Source: Planctomycetota bacterium (lineage in GTDB: Bacteria > Planctomycetota > UBA1135 > GCA-002686595). Taken from it: 64,000 bases of DNA. The stretch covers positions 1 to 64,000 of the forward strand of contig NZBA01000089.1 of assembly GCA_002686265.1 (NCBI GenBank). Direction: 5' to 3'. This document shows positions 1-8,577 of the stretch, piece after piece; the stretch's first letter is position 1; each line of letters begins with the position of its first letter. The notes beneath the pieces are model-generated. The model saw only the letters and a list, made by a program, of their open reading frames with translations, made no database searches and was not told where the DNA came from. Both the position numbers and the translations under genes were made by a program.

Positions 1-258
1 GGGGGGGGGGGGGGGGGGCGGCGGGAGGCGGGGCGGTCGGTCGGGAGTTCCCCGCTGCGAAGCTCATGGCCGGGCACGGTCTGGCACGGGCGGGAAGAGG
101 CGGAATCCGGTAACGAATCGGGGCCGGAGGGCGAATGCGCGGCGTCGTGGGGCGCATGAATACCGACCCTCGCTCCGCTCCGCGCCCGCGAGTAAGATCC
201 AGATCGAACCAACCCGCCCGGCCGCCTGCGTCCGGCGCTCTCCCCGAAAGCCCTCTCG
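1..258. other. Window edge with poly-G run and short gene-free leader
   Basis: The first 18 bases are all G, followed by a G-rich stretch. A run this long exactly at the edge is as likely to be a read-end or assembly artefact as real sequence. The rest of the stretch, up to the first start codon at 259, shows no convincing promoter or gene. A minus-strand reading frame here looks like a shadow of the downstream coding sequence. Confidence 0.6.
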
Positions 259-1308
259 ATGAAGCACCTCCACCGCACCACCCTGGCTCTCCTGGCCCTC
301 AGCCTGCCCGCGCTCCACGCTTTCCAGCCGCGCTTCGACTCGGTCTCCTTCGCCCCCGAGGCGGGAGCGACCCTGGACAAGGAACTGACCCTCGAGGCGA
401 CCCTCTACCTCGAGGACGTCACCCTGGTCCTCAACGGCTCGGAGATGCCGCCCGAGATGTTGGGCGAGGCCATGGACGAGGGGCTGATCATGAACGCATC
501 GGTCGAGGTCTCCGACGAGTACGTGAGCACCCGTGGAGGGAAGCACATGGAACTCCTGAGGACCTTCACCGGAATGGCCCTCGAGCTGGGCACCGAGAGC
601 GATTCGGAGAGCATGGACGAGTTCACCGAGATCGAGGACTCGACCGTGCGCTTCGCGTGGGATTCGGACGAGGATGACTACAGCGTCAGCTACGAGGACG
701 GCTCGGGTGACGAGGACCTGCTCGAGGGACTCAGCCCCGACATGGACTTCCTCGCTCTCCTGCCCGAGGGTGACGTAGATCGCGACGACACCTGGGAAGT
801 CGCCGACGTCGACAGCCTCGCGACCCTCTTCTTCCCCGGTGGCCTCGCCATGCCGAGCCCCGATGACGAGGAAGGCGCCGAGCTGTTCGAGGAATTCTCC
901 GATGATTTCGAAGCCCAGCTCAGGGACGCCCTCGATGGATTCAGCGTCAACTGCAAGTACAACGGCGCGCGCGAGGAGGGAGACGTGCGCGTTGGCGAAA
1001 TCGGTTTCAAGTACGAGGGCCAGGCCTCTCTCGACCTCTCGGACATGCTCACGGAGATGGTCTCCCTACAGGGCGGCGAGATGGACATCAGCGCCGACAT
1101 CGCCGCGACCGTGGACATCGAGTTCGAAGGCGAGGGGACCCTCTTGTGGGACCTGGGAGCCGGCCATGTCGCGGGCTTCGAGATGTCCATGGAGATGCTG
1201 CTCATCGGTGACGTCGAAGCCGACGTGGAGGCCATGGGCGACTCTCAGAGTGTCGAGCTCACGGCCGAGGTCTCCGGCGAGGCCGAGTGGACCCTCGAGA
1301 CCGAGTAG
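259..1308 (+). CDS. Secreted acidic protein of unknown function
   Basis: The product is 349 aa and begins with a signal peptide (Lys at residue 2, Leu/Ala-rich core, likely cleavage after the AHA near residue 21). The mature part is very acidic, rich in Asp, Glu and Ser, and alternates short beta-like stretches with charged segments. No catalytic motif or named domain is recognisable. Its most regular part (about 240-345) alternates hydrophobic and acidic residues, as in a periplasmic or surface beta-rich domain. An intrinsic-terminator-like hairpin follows about 60 bases after the stop, suggesting a single-gene unit. The reading frame is secure; the function is unknown. Confidence 0.75.
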   Translation: MKHLHRTTLALLALSLPALHAFQPRFDSVSFAPEAGATLDKELTLEATLYLEDVTLVLNGSEMPPEMLGEAMDEGLIMNASVEVSDEYVSTRGGKHMELLRTFTGMALELGTESDSESMDEFTEIEDSTVRFAWDSDEDDYSVSYEDGSGDEDLLEGLSPDMDFLALLPEGDVDRDDTWEVADVDSLATLFFPGGLAMPSPDDEEGAELFEEFSDDFEAQLRDALDGFSVNCKYNGAREEGDVRVGEIGFKYEGQASLDLSDMLTEMVSLQGGEMDISADIAATVDIEFEGEGTLLWDLGAGHVAGFEMSMEMLLIGDVEADVEAMGDSQSVELTAEVSGEAEWTLETE

Positions 1309-1356
1309 ACCGCTGACCGCGGCCCCCGCGGCGCAAGCCCAGGGGAACGCCAGGAT

Positions 1357-1812
1357 TCAGGATGAAGAGGAGCGGCCTGGCCGCTCCTCTCTCATTTGGC
1401 CCTTCGGGCGCGCGCCCTCCCCGCGCAGGTGGACAGCGCGCGTGATCAGCGGCCCGGCGATCCCGCCGGCGAGGAGCAGTGTGCCGATACCCAGCGCGAG
1501 ACGACCCACGCCGATCCAGCCGCGGGGCATCACCGACCAGAACAACGCTAGAGCTACGCCTCCGAAAATCAGGAGCCCGCAGAGCAGGATCCAACCTTCG
1601 CGGAAGAACAGGCGCAGGTCGCGTCGGGCGTGGAGGTGGTCGGCTTCGAGCACCCAGCCGCGTGGCAGGGTGGCGCGCAGGCGAGCGGGGGTGGCGCGCC
1701 TCCCGTCGCGTTCCAGTTCTGCGAGGTCCACGAGGTCTTCGATGGGCACCCGCTCGCGCCGGTGCTCGCGTTCGCGTTCGCGCTCGCGTTCGCGTTCGCG
1801 TTCGTCGGGCAC
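1357..1812 (-). CDS. Small membrane protein with Glu-Arg repeat N-terminus
   Basis: This 151-aa frame starts at GTG one base after the gatB stop, so it is probably the last gene of the gatCAB operon. The first 20 residues are almost entirely alternating Glu-Arg, encoded by a hexanucleotide tandem repeat. A soluble segment (about 20-70) follows, then two hydrophobic helices (about 74-94 and 100-120) and a basic tail. No family is recognised. The C-terminal codons run through the terminator-like hairpin of the opposite gene, so the true end of the mRNA is unclear. The frame is open over its full length and has membrane segments, which argues against chance. Confidence 0.55.
   Translation of the reverse strand: MPDEREREREREREREHRRERVPIEDLVDLAELERDGRRATPARLRATLPRGWVLEADHLHARRDLRLFFREGWILLCGLLIFGGVALALFWSVMPRGWIGVGRLALGIGTLLLAGGIAGPLITRAVHLRGEGARPKGQMREERPGRSSSS
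1366..1397 (+). terminator. Intrinsic terminator-like hairpin
   Basis: A perfect 10-11 bp GC-rich stem (GAGGAGCGGC with its complement) and a 3-base loop are followed on the plus strand by TCTCATTT. It fits transcription stop for the secreted-protein gene ending at 1308. The hairpin also lies inside the 3' end of the converging minus-strand gene, so it could act on both strands. Confidence 0.6.
1769..1806. repeat. Hexanucleotide tandem repeat (GCGTTC-type)
   Basis: About six consecutive copies of a GCGTTC/GCGCTC hexamer. Read on the minus strand it encodes the (Glu-Arg)n start of the small membrane protein. The unit is a multiple of three, so copy-number change would alter length without shifting frame. 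Confidence 0.8.
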
Positions 1813-1813
1813 C

Positions 1814-3307
1814 CTACTCGTCCTCGCCGATGATCCGCAGCAGGATCTCCCGCACCCGGCGCGGGTTGGCCTTGCCGGCGGAGGCCTTCATGACCGGGCC
1901 GACCGCGGCGCCCAGGGCCTTGATGCGGCCGGCGCGCACGTCGGCGACGACTTGCTCGCGACCCTCGAGGGCTTCTCGACACCAAACCTCGAGGCGACCC
2001 TCGTCCTCGACTTGCTCGAGGCCGCGCTCGGCTACGAGCGCCCGCGGCGCGGCGCCGGTGCGCAGCATCTCGCCCATGACCTCGCGGGCGCCGGTGCTGT
2101 GCAGGGTTCCCTCCGCCACCAAGGCGATCAGCTCGGCGAGATCGAAGGGCTTCAAGGGCAGCTCGTCGATCGAGGTCGCCTCGATCTTCGGGTCCGCCAG
2201 GCCGCCCAAGACATCGTTCGCGATCCAGTTGGCCGTCTCCTTCGGCCGCCCCGATAGGCGCGCGGCGGCCTCGAACCAATCGGCCACCTCGCGCACGGCG
2301 GTCAGTACGCGTGCGTCGTACTCCGAGAGCCCGAGCTCCTCACGGTAGCGCCGCCGGCGCGCCTCGGGCAGCTCGCACAGCAGACCCCGCTGGCGTTCCA
2401 CGAAGGACTCCGAAAGGGCGAGCGGCGGCAGGTCGGGCTCGGCGAAGTAGCGGTAGTCGCTGGCCCCCTCCTTGCTGCGCATCGTCCGCGTGACTCCCGC
2501 GCGCACGTCGAACAGGCGCGTCTCCTGGCGTGGGAAGCGCGTCTCGTCGCCGCTCTCGTAGGCCTCGATCTGTCGCGGGATCTCGTACTCCAGCGCCTCG
2601 CGCGCATTGCGGAAGGAGTTCAGGTTCTTGATCTCGACCTTCGTGCGCCACGGTTCGCCCTGGGGCCGCACGGACACGTTCACGTCGCAGCGCAGCTGCC
2701 CCTTCTCCATGTCGGCCTCCCCGGCGCCGACATAGCGGATGATCTCCTTGAGCGCCTCCAGGTACTCGACGGCCTCCTCCGGACTCTCCATGTCCGCCTC
2801 GCTGACCGACTCGATCAAGGCCACTCCTGCGCGGTTGAGATCCACGAGGGTCTCGTCACCCCGGTCGTGGATGGCCTTGCCGGCGTCCTCCTCGATGTGG
2901 ATGCGCGTCAGGCGCACGAAGCGTCCCGACGGCAGCTGGATCCCGCCGCCGGTGCAGTAGGGGCGGTCGAACTGGGAGATCTGGAAGTTCTTGGGGATGT
3001 CGCAGTAGAAGTAGTTCTTGCGGTCGAACTTGCTCTCGGCCGCCACCTCGGCGCCCACCGCCAAGGCCACGCGCACCGCCAGCTCGACGGCGGTGGCGTT
3101 CAAGACCGGCAGGGTGCCGGGTTGCCCCGTGCAGATCGGGCACGTGAGGGTGTTGGGCGGCGCGCCGAAGCGCACCTCGCAGGCGCAGAACAGCTTGCTT
3201 TGGGTTGCGAGCTGCGCGTGGACTTCCAGGCCGATGACCGGCACCCAGCGAGTGCCCGTCGAGGCTGAGATCCAGGCTGTCCCGTCGCGCTCGAACTCGG
3301 CGCTCAC
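1814..3307 (-). CDS. gatB: Asp/Glu-tRNA amidotransferase subunit B
   Basis: GatB is the kinase/tRNA-binding subunit of GatCAB, which converts Glu-tRNA(Gln) and/or Asp-tRNA(Asn) to the amidated form in the cytoplasm. The 497-aa protein has the GLEVHAQL motif (26-33), paired cysteines at 41, 43, 56 and 59 as in zinc-binding GatB, the YFYCDIPKNFQISQ core, and a C-terminal YqeY-like tail. The start chosen is the GTG at 3307, whose GTGA overlaps the gatA stop; the frame is open further upstream, but that part is an out-of-frame shadow of gatA. Length is normal for the family. Confidence 0.96.
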   Translation of the reverse strand: MSAEFERDGTAWISASTGTRWVPVIGLEVHAQLATQSKLFCACEVRFGAPPNTLTCPICTGQPGTLPVLNATAVELAVRVALAVGAEVAAESKFDRKNYFYCDIPKNFQISQFDRPYCTGGGIQLPSGRFVRLTRIHIEEDAGKAIHDRGDETLVDLNRAGVALIESVSEADMESPEEAVEYLEALKEIIRYVGAGEADMEKGQLRCDVNVSVRPQGEPWRTKVEIKNLNSFRNAREALEYEIPRQIEAYESGDETRFPRQETRLFDVRAGVTRTMRSKEGASDYRYFAEPDLPPLALSESFVERQRGLLCELPEARRRRYREELGLSEYDARVLTAVREVADWFEAAARLSGRPKETANWIANDVLGGLADPKIEATSIDELPLKPFDLAELIALVAEGTLHSTGAREVMGEMLRTGAAPRALVAERGLEQVEDEGRLEVWCREALEGREQVVADVRAGRIKALGAAVGPVMKASAGKANPRRVREILLRIIGEDE

Positions 3308-4797
3308 CGCTCGCTCCCCGCGCCCTCCGGCGAACGCTCGTGGTGGTCCGTTGACGCCTCGAAGGCGGCTGCCACGCGTAGCACGCGCGCATCGGCGAGG
3401 GCCGGTCCGATCACCTGCAGTCCGACCGGGAGGGGCGCGCCCCCTTCGTCGGCGGCGAGGCCGCAGGGCAGGCTGAGGGCCGGCAGCCCGGCCAGGGAGG
3501 TGGGGACCGTCAACCTGTCGGAGCGGTACATTGCCAATGGGTCGTCGACGCGCTCGCCGAGGGGGAAGGCCGTCGTGGGGGAGGTCGGTCCGCAGATCAC
3601 GTCGACTTCCTCGAAGGCGTGCTCGAAGTCGCGCCGCAGGAGGGTGCGCACCCGCAGGGCGCGGCCGTACCAAGCGTCGTGGTAGCCCTCGGAGAGCACG
3701 AAGGTGCCGAGCAGGATGCGCCGCTTGACCTCGTCCCCGAAGGCGGCGTCGCGCGTGGCGGAGAACATGCCCTGCAGGCTGCCGTCCCCCTCACCGCGGG
3801 CGCCGAAGCCGACGCCGTCGAAGCGCGCCAAGTTGCTCGACGCCTCCGCCGTCGCCACCACGTAGTAGGTCGGGATGGCGTGGAGCGTGTGGGGCAGGTC
3901 GATGTCCACGCGCTCGCAACCCAGCTCGACGAGGCACTCGAGGGCGGCTTCCACGGACCGGCGCACGCCGTCGTCGAGGTCGTCGCCCAGGTACTCGGCA
4001 GGCACCCCCAGGCGCAGGCCGTCGAGACGCTCGGGGTGCTCGGGGCGCTCGGGCTCAACTGGGGGCAGGGGCAGGCTCGTGGAGTCCAGAGGATCGTGAC
4101 CGGAGAGCACCCCGAGGACGCGCTCGAGATCGCGCACGCTGCGCGCGAGGGGGCCGACCTGGTCCAGGGAGGAGCCGAAGGCGATCAGGCCGTAGCGCGA
4201 GATGCGGCCATAGGTGGGCTTGAAGCCGTGAACGCCGCAGAGCGCCGCCGGTTGTCGCACGGAGCCGCCGGTGTCCGAGCCCAGGGCGAGGGGAACCATG
4301 TGGGCGGCCACCGCCGCGGCGCTCCCGCTCGATGAGCCGCCCGGTGCGCGCGCGACGTCCCACGGGTTGTGCGTCGGGCCGAAGGCGGAGTTCTCCGAGG
4401 ACGAACCCATGGCGAACTCGTCCATGTTCGTGACGCCCACGACGATCGCGCCCGCGTCGAGCAGGCGTTGCACGAAGGTGGCCGTGTAGGGTGCACGGTA
4501 GTTGGCCAACATGCGACTGCCGCAGCTGGTGACCACGCCCTCCATGCACATGTTGGCCTTGATCGCCACGGGCACGCCGAAGAGCGGGCCGCACGTCTCG
4601 CCCGCGGCGTGGCGCTCGTCGAGCCGCGCCGCTCGCTCGCGGGCGGCTTCGCGCTCCACGGAGAGAAAGGCACTCAGCTCTCCGTCGCGCGCCTCGATGG
4701 CGGCGAGGGCGCCGTCTACGACTTGCGCGCAGCTGCGCTCGCCGGTCAGGATCGACGCCCGCAAGGCGGTGGCGTCGGGTGCGGCCGCGACGCTCAA
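3304..4797 (-). CDS. gatA: Asp/Glu-tRNA amidotransferase subunit A
   Basis: GatA is the glutaminase subunit that releases ammonia for GatB. The 497-aa protein has the amidase-signature Ser-cisSer-Lys triad: Lys80 in PVAIKANM, Ser155 in GGSSSGSA and nucleophile Ser179 in DTGGSVRQP. The start is a TTG whose last bases overlap the gatC stop, with a GGAGG ribosome-binding site just upstream. Length and motifs are normal. The tight gatC-gatA-gatB overlap suggests coupled translation of the three subunits. Confidence 0.97.
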   Translation of the reverse strand: MSVAAAPDATALRASILTGERSCAQVVDGALAAIEARDGELSAFLSVEREAARERAARLDERHAAGETCGPLFGVPVAIKANMCMEGVVTSCGSRMLANYRAPYTATFVQRLLDAGAIVVGVTNMDEFAMGSSSENSAFGPTHNPWDVARAPGGSSSGSAAAVAAHMVPLALGSDTGGSVRQPAALCGVHGFKPTYGRISRYGLIAFGSSLDQVGPLARSVRDLERVLGVLSGHDPLDSTSLPLPPVEPERPEHPERLDGLRLGVPAEYLGDDLDDGVRRSVEAALECLVELGCERVDIDLPHTLHAIPTYYVVATAEASSNLARFDGVGFGARGEGDGSLQGMFSATRDAAFGDEVKRRILLGTFVLSEGYHDAWYGRALRVRTLLRRDFEHAFEEVDVICGPTSPTTAFPLGERVDDPLAMYRSDRLTVPTSLAGLPALSLPCGLAADEGGAPLPVGLQVIGPALADARVLRVAAAFEASTDHHERSPEGAGSER

Positions 4798-5093
4798 TCA
4801 GGACCTCCGACAGTCTTGGGAACCGCGTAGAAGTCGCCCACTCTGTGCGGTGCATTGGCGAGTACCACGCCCGGCTCGAGGCTCGGGCGGACCTCGTCCG
4901 CGCGCAGGACGTCGCGCACCCCGGTCGCGCCGGTCGTCGGCTCGGCGTCACCGACATCGACGCCCTCGAGCTGCCGGAACTGGCGCAGGATGGCCTCGAA
5001 CTGGGGACCGAGGTGTTGCGCCTCGCGCTCGTCGAGTTGGAGTCGGGCGAGGGCCGCGGTTTGCAGCACGAGGTCGCGATCGGTGTCTGCCAT
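4794..5093 (-). CDS. gatC: Asp/Glu-tRNA amidotransferase subunit C
   Basis: This 99-aa protein matches GatC, the small subunit that wraps around and stabilises GatA. It has the typical start (LVLQTAALARLQLDE), a helix with the FEAILRQF pattern, and the C-terminal extended segment ending FYAVPKTV. The start is the ATG at 5093; the frame continues upstream, but that part reads across the divergent neighbour. It is the first gene of the gatC-gatA-gatB transcription unit. Confidence 0.95.
   Translation of the reverse strand: MADTDRDLVLQTAALARLQLDEREAQHLGPQFEAILRQFRQLEGVDVGDAEPTTGATGVRDVLRADEVRPSLEPGVVLANAPHRVGDFYAVPKTVGGPD
4804..4808 (-). promoter_or_regulatory. Ribosome binding site supporting TTG start of gatA
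   Basis: On the minus strand GGAGG lies 6-7 bases before the TTG at 4797 and within the last codons of gatC. It supports this unusual start over any internal start. Confidence 0.7.
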
Positions 5094-5243
5094 GGCGGGC
5101 CGAGGGAGGGGCGGGGGCGCTCCGGGCCCGAATTCTACGCTCGCCCCCCCCCTGGGGGCCATGCGAAGGGGGGCGGGCCGTCCTGAAAACAGGAACGAGG
5201 CGGGGGCTTGCCCACCGCGGCGCGCGGGTCTAGGGTGCGCAGG

Positions 5244-5918
5244 ATGTACGGTTCTGGCTTGCACGAATCCTCGGTGACGCGCGCTGTCGGCGGCGCGCCG
5301 GCCTTCTCCTCGGGAGTGTCCACCTCGACCTCGGACTGGACCTTCAGCGACCCGGATTGGGCCAGCATCGGCCTGATCCTGGCGGTAGTGGGGTCCTTCC
5401 TGCTGGCGAACTCGATCCTCTTTCGCCGCCCCTTGCAGATGGTGCGCGAGCGCTTCGGCGTCGTCTCGCAAGACCTGTGCACGATCCGCGAACACATCTT
5501 CCACCGCCTGCAGGTGAACCTGGGCTTCGGCTTTCTGCTGGCGGGCTTCGGGGTGCAGCTCTTCAGCCGCTTCCGGCCCCTGCCCGCGGGCGTCACTCCG
5601 CCCTTCCCGGTGCTGTGGATCGGAATCGTGGTCGCCTTGGCGGTGATCCTGCTCCTCGGCAGTTGGTGGTGGTCGCAGCGCGCCTTTCGACGCTGCGTGC
5701 GCCTGCACTTCCGCGAGCACCCGCCCGATTTCGAGGCCGACCTGGCCCTGGCGCGAGAAGTCGGCGAGCTATTCGGCCTGACCACCCACGCCGACGACAC
5801 GGTCGAGTCCTTCCTTGCCCGCCTGCGACTGGAGGTCTGCGACCTCCCGTCCGCGGCGCGCCGCGCCCCCGCCCGGCTGGACTTCGAGGAGTCGGAGCTG
5901 GAAGAGGGCCTGGCCTAG
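5244..5918 (+). CDS. Three-helix membrane protein of unknown function
   Basis: The product is 224 aa from the ATG at 5244, preceded by TAGGG about 8 bases upstream. After a Ser/Thr-rich N-terminus come three hydrophobic helices (about 37-58, 88-105 and 121-142). Between the first two is a basic segment (FRRPLQMVRERFG), and a soluble acidic C-terminal domain of about 80 residues follows. No family is recognised. It is transcribed divergently from gatC. Its TAG stop lies in the CTAG that begins a copy of the dispersed inverted-end element, so its original 3' end may have been altered by insertion. Confidence 0.7.
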   Translation: MYGSGLHESSVTRAVGGAPAFSSGVSTSTSDWTFSDPDWASIGLILAVVGSFLLANSILFRRPLQMVRERFGVVSQDLCTIREHIFHRLQVNLGFGFLLAGFGVQLFSRFRPLPAGVTPPFPVLWIGIVVALAVILLLGSWWWSQRAFRRCVRLHFREHPPDFEADLALAREVGELFGLTTHADDTVESFLARLRLEVCDLPSAARRAPARLDFEESELEEGLA

Positions 5919-6091
5919 CAGCCCGTCGAGGAAGGGCCGTAGCGGGCGAAGCGATCTTCGTCGTTGCAAGGAGGACGAAGTCGAGGCGGCGCGGGCGCTC
6001 CTGTAGGGCCGTCGAGCGAGGACCGACGAGCTCGACGCCGCGGCGGCGGCGAGGGCGAAGTCGGAGCAGGGCGTCGTTCAACCGGGGTTGC
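5917..6091 (-). repeat. Dispersed inverted-end element, copy A
   Basis: About 175 bp, in inverted orientation relative to copies B and D. The left end reads CTAGCAGCCCGTCGAGGAA and the right end is an imperfect inverted match (CGTTCAACC...). The interior aligns over its length with the complement of copy D at 41451-41625, sharing for example GCAAGGA, CGAAGTCGAGGCG and GTAGGGCCGTCGAG. No open gene lies inside. It looks like a non-autonomous, MITE-like element. Confidence 0.75.
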
Positions 6092-6154
6092 CAGATCGCG
6101 GGAATCCACGCGGGACCGTGCCACCCGGCGCCCGCCGGGGCGGTCCGCAAGGGC

Positions 6155-6922
6155 GTGGACCCCAGCGCCATCACCCCGCCCGCATGCGCTCCGCCCTCTT
6201 CGGGCGCGGCCCTCACCGAGCTGCTCGATGCGTTGTTCCCACCGCGCTGCCCGGTCTGCGGCGTGGTGTGCGAGGAACCCGGACCCTGTGCCTCTCACCG
6301 CCTGCCCGAGCGTGCTCCGGCTCCGCGCTGCGCCCGCTGCGCGGCGCCCGTCGCACCTTCGGTTCCCGACGGCACACCCTGCCCCGCCTGTCGCCGCCGG
6401 CCGCCTCCCTTCCAGGGCGCCCGCGTGCTCTTCGACTACCGCGCCTCTCGGCCCCTGGCCGCGTGGATCCTGGCCTTCAAGAGCGGCCGCCGCCGCGACC
6501 TCGCCGCGCCTCTCGGACAGGCCCTCGCGGGATTGGTCAGCGAGGCCTCCGGCGAGGACGTCCTGGTCGCCGTCCCCCTGGCCCCCGCGCGCCGCGTCGA
6601 GCGCGGCTTCGATCAGGCCCTGGCTCTCGCCCGCGAGGTCTCGGCCGCCGGCGGTCCGCCCGTCGTGCGCGCCCTCGCACGCCGGCGCTGGAGCGCTCCC
6701 CAGGGAGCCCCCGGTGCCGTCTCGCGGCGCGCCGGTGTGCGCGATGCCTTCCGCCCCCGGCGCGGCGCCGCACGCCGAATCGCCCGCCGGCGCGTCTGGC
6801 TCGTAGACGACGTGATCACCTCGGGGGCCACGGCCGCCGAGTGCGCCCGCATCCTCGGACGCATGGGCGCGCGGGAGGTGATCGTCGTCGCCCTGGCTCG
6901 TGCCGGCGGGGGGCGAACCTAG
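6155..6922 (+). CDS. ComF-family phosphoribosyltransferase-like protein
   Basis: The product is 255 aa from the GTG at 6155. It starts with a double zinc ribbon (CxxC pairs near residues 32/35, 59/62 and 76/79) and continues as a type I phosphoribosyltransferase domain with the PRPP-binding signature VWLVDDVITSGATAAE near the C-terminus. This is the ComF/GntX architecture. ComF proteins assist DNA uptake in competent bacteria, but many homologues are uncharacterised and no other competence gene is present here. The start is uncertain because no ATG lies in frame between the upstream repeat and the first zinc ribbon. Confidence 0.85.
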   Translation: MDPSAITPPACAPPSSGAALTELLDALFPPRCPVCGVVCEEPGPCASHRLPERAPAPRCARCAAPVAPSVPDGTPCPACRRRPPPFQGARVLFDYRASRPLAAWILAFKSGRRRDLAAPLGQALAGLVSEASGEDVLVAVPLAPARRVERGFDQALALAREVSAAGGPPVVRALARRRWSAPQGAPGAVSRRAGVRDAFRPRRGAARRIARRRVWLVDDVITSGATAAECARILGRMGAREVIVVALARAGGGRT

Positions 6923-7818
6923 ACGATCCGCTCACCCTCGCGGGCGGTGCGCGCTGCGAAGAGCCCGGCCAGGCGTGCGCAGAGCGGGCCGGCCTCACCC
7001 GCGCCGATCGTGCGCCCGTCCACCTCGACCACCGCCGCCAGCTCGCCCATGGTGCCGGTGCAGAAGACCTCGTCGGCGCGGTAAACCTCGGCCAGGGAGA
7101 GGTCGCGTTCCTCGCAAGCGAGTCCGTCGGCCGCGCACAGCTCCAGCACCGTCGCGCGCGTGATCCCCTCGGGACAGGCGACCACGCGCGGCGTCGCCAG
7201 CCGTCCGCCTCGGGCGCAGAAGACGTGCGTGGCGTTGGTCTCGGCCACGAAGCCGCGCATGTCGAGCATCAGCGCGTCGTCCGCGCCGGCGGCGTTGGCC
7301 TCCAGCTTGGCCAGGATCGACTGGATCAGGTTGGCGTGGTGGATCTTGGGATCGAGGCAGTCGGGGGGGCAGCGCCGCACGGAGCTGGTCACCAGGCGCA
7401 GGCCGCCCTTCTCGTAGACCGGCGCCTTGAACTCGGCCAGGACGATCAACGTCGGCCCGGACTGGTTCAGACGCGGGTCCATGCCGGAGGTGATCTTGCG
7501 TCCGCGGGTCAGAGTCAGGCGGATGTGGACGCCGTCGCGCATGTCGTTGGCCGCGAGCGTCCTTGCGATCTCGGCGGTGATCGCCTCGTGGGAGGGGATC
7601 TCGCAGAAGGCCAGGGCCAGGGCCGAGTCGTGCAGCCGGTCGAGGTGCTCGCGCAGCTTGAAGATGCGCCCGCCGTACAGGCGCAGGCCCTCCCAGACCG
7701 CATCGCCGCCCTGGACCGCGGAGTCGAAGGGACTGATCCCCGCCTCGTCGCGGTGGAACAGCTTGCCGTCGATGCCGATCAACAGGTCGCGGTTGCGTTC
7801 GTCGAACTGCTGCAACAT
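6919..7818 (-). CDS. Branched-chain-type (class IV) aminotransferase
   Basis: A 299-aa PLP-dependent fold-type IV transaminase. Visible marks are the start of the fold (LIGIDGKLF, FDSAVQGGDAVWEG), likely PLP lysine 158 in DPKIHHANL, and LMLDMRGFVAETNATHVF (183-200) in place of the usual EG-SNvF signature. The C-terminal FCTGTMGEL contacts the cofactor phosphate in this fold. It could be a branched-chain aminotransferase (IlvE) or a D-amino-acid or aminodeoxychorismate-type relative; the sequence resembles IlvE most. It follows the sulfotransferase-like gene by 18 bases on the same strand, so the two are probably co-transcribed. Confidence 0.88.
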   Translation of the reverse strand: MLQQFDERNRDLLIGIDGKLFHRDEAGISPFDSAVQGGDAVWEGLRLYGGRIFKLREHLDRLHDSALALAFCEIPSHEAITAEIARTLAANDMRDGVHIRLTLTRGRKITSGMDPRLNQSGPTLIVLAEFKAPVYEKGGLRLVTSSVRRCPPDCLDPKIHHANLIQSILAKLEANAAGADDALMLDMRGFVAETNATHVFCARGGRLATPRVVACPEGITRATVLELCAADGLACEERDLSLAEVYRADEVFCTGTMGELAAVVEVDGRTIGAGEAGPLCARLAGLFAARTAREGERIV

Positions 7819-7836
7819 GGGAGGCCGCCGCGCGGG

Positions 7837-8577
7837 TCAGGGACGCAGGCGGTGGGCGTGGAGGATCTCGTAGGGGCCGCGGCAGGCCTCGAGCAGCCCC
7901 GTCAAGCGCTCGGGCAGCGGGCGCGGGCTCTCGGGCGGCGGCGCGAACCCGGTCGAGCGCACGACGTTCGAGTACCAGTGGTCCGCCCAGACGCCATCGG
8001 TCGGGCGCGTCCCGGCGGGCCAGGAGAGCATTGCCTCGTCGAACCCGATGGCGAGCGCGTCGCACAACCGACCCAGCACCTCGCGCGGAGCTTCGAGCAG
8101 GTCGCGCGAGTCGATCACCGGCGGCGTACGGCCGGTGAGCACCCTCACCTGTTCGAACAGCTCGAGCTGCTGGGCGAAGCCGGTGTCCTCGAGGCCGGGG
8201 TCGCTCAGGCGCTCGTCGAGGGAGGGCAGCACCTCGCGCGGGTCGCGGATCAGGAAACAGTGCACCAGGCCCTTCAGCCACTCGCGCTCGATCTCCCGTC
8301 CGAGGTGGTGCGCCATGTGTTTCTGGTAGAACACCCGCCGCCCGTCGGGGACCGGGCCGGTGAGCTCGGCGGCCACCACGCGCCAGTCGCTTGCCTGGCT
8401 CGCGAGGACCTCGGCGGCCATCGGGTGGGGGAGATCGGTGGCGGCGAGGTAGCAGGCGTACAGCGGCTCGTCGACGACCGCCGTGTCGGTGCGGTTCTCG
8501 AAGGCGCGCATGAGCGCCGTGGAGGCCGTGCGCGGACACGACCACATGGCGACGCGCGCGGGTTCAGGAGGGACCAC
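7837..8577 (-). CDS. Sulfotransferase-like P-loop protein
   Basis: The product is 246 aa from the GTG at 8577. Residues 9-20 (VAMWSCPRTAST) form a PAPS-binding-type P-loop of the sulfotransferase superfamily, and the IRDPREVLPSL motif near the middle matches the 3'-phosphate-binding loop. Small standalone members like this often have no known substrate. It lies directly upstream of the class IV aminotransferase, which suggests a shared amino-acid-related pathway. Start alternatives are the GTG used here or the ATG ten residues later, the latter leaving too little before the P-loop. Confidence 0.75.
   Translation of the reverse strand: MVPPEPARVAMWSCPRTASTALMRAFENRTDTAVVDEPLYACYLAATDLPHPMAAEVLASQASDWRVVAAELTGPVPDGRRVFYQKHMAHHLGREIEREWLKGLVHCFLIRDPREVLPSLDERLSDPGLEDTGFAQQLELFEQVRVLTGRTPPVIDSRDLLEAPREVLGRLCDALAIGFDEAMLSWPAGTRPTDGVWADHWYSNVVRSTGFAPPPESPRPLPERLTGLLEACRGPYEILHAHRLRP

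Noticed and set aside
64-546. Minus-strand open frame of 160 residues over the start of the first gene
   Set aside because: Its composition is that of an antisense shadow; the plus strand has a signal peptide and continues as one long protein.
839-2257. Plus-strand 472-residue open frame
   Set aside because: It crosses two clear genes in the wrong frame and is Ser/Arg/Pro-rich as expected of a GC-rich shadow.
5917-6091. Repeat copy A as a small protein gene
   Set aside because: No continuous frame, and the same sequence recurs at three other intergenic sites.
5357-6154. N-terminal extension of the ComF-like protein
   Set aside because: It reads the preceding membrane gene and repeat copy A in another frame; homology starts only at the zinc ribbon.
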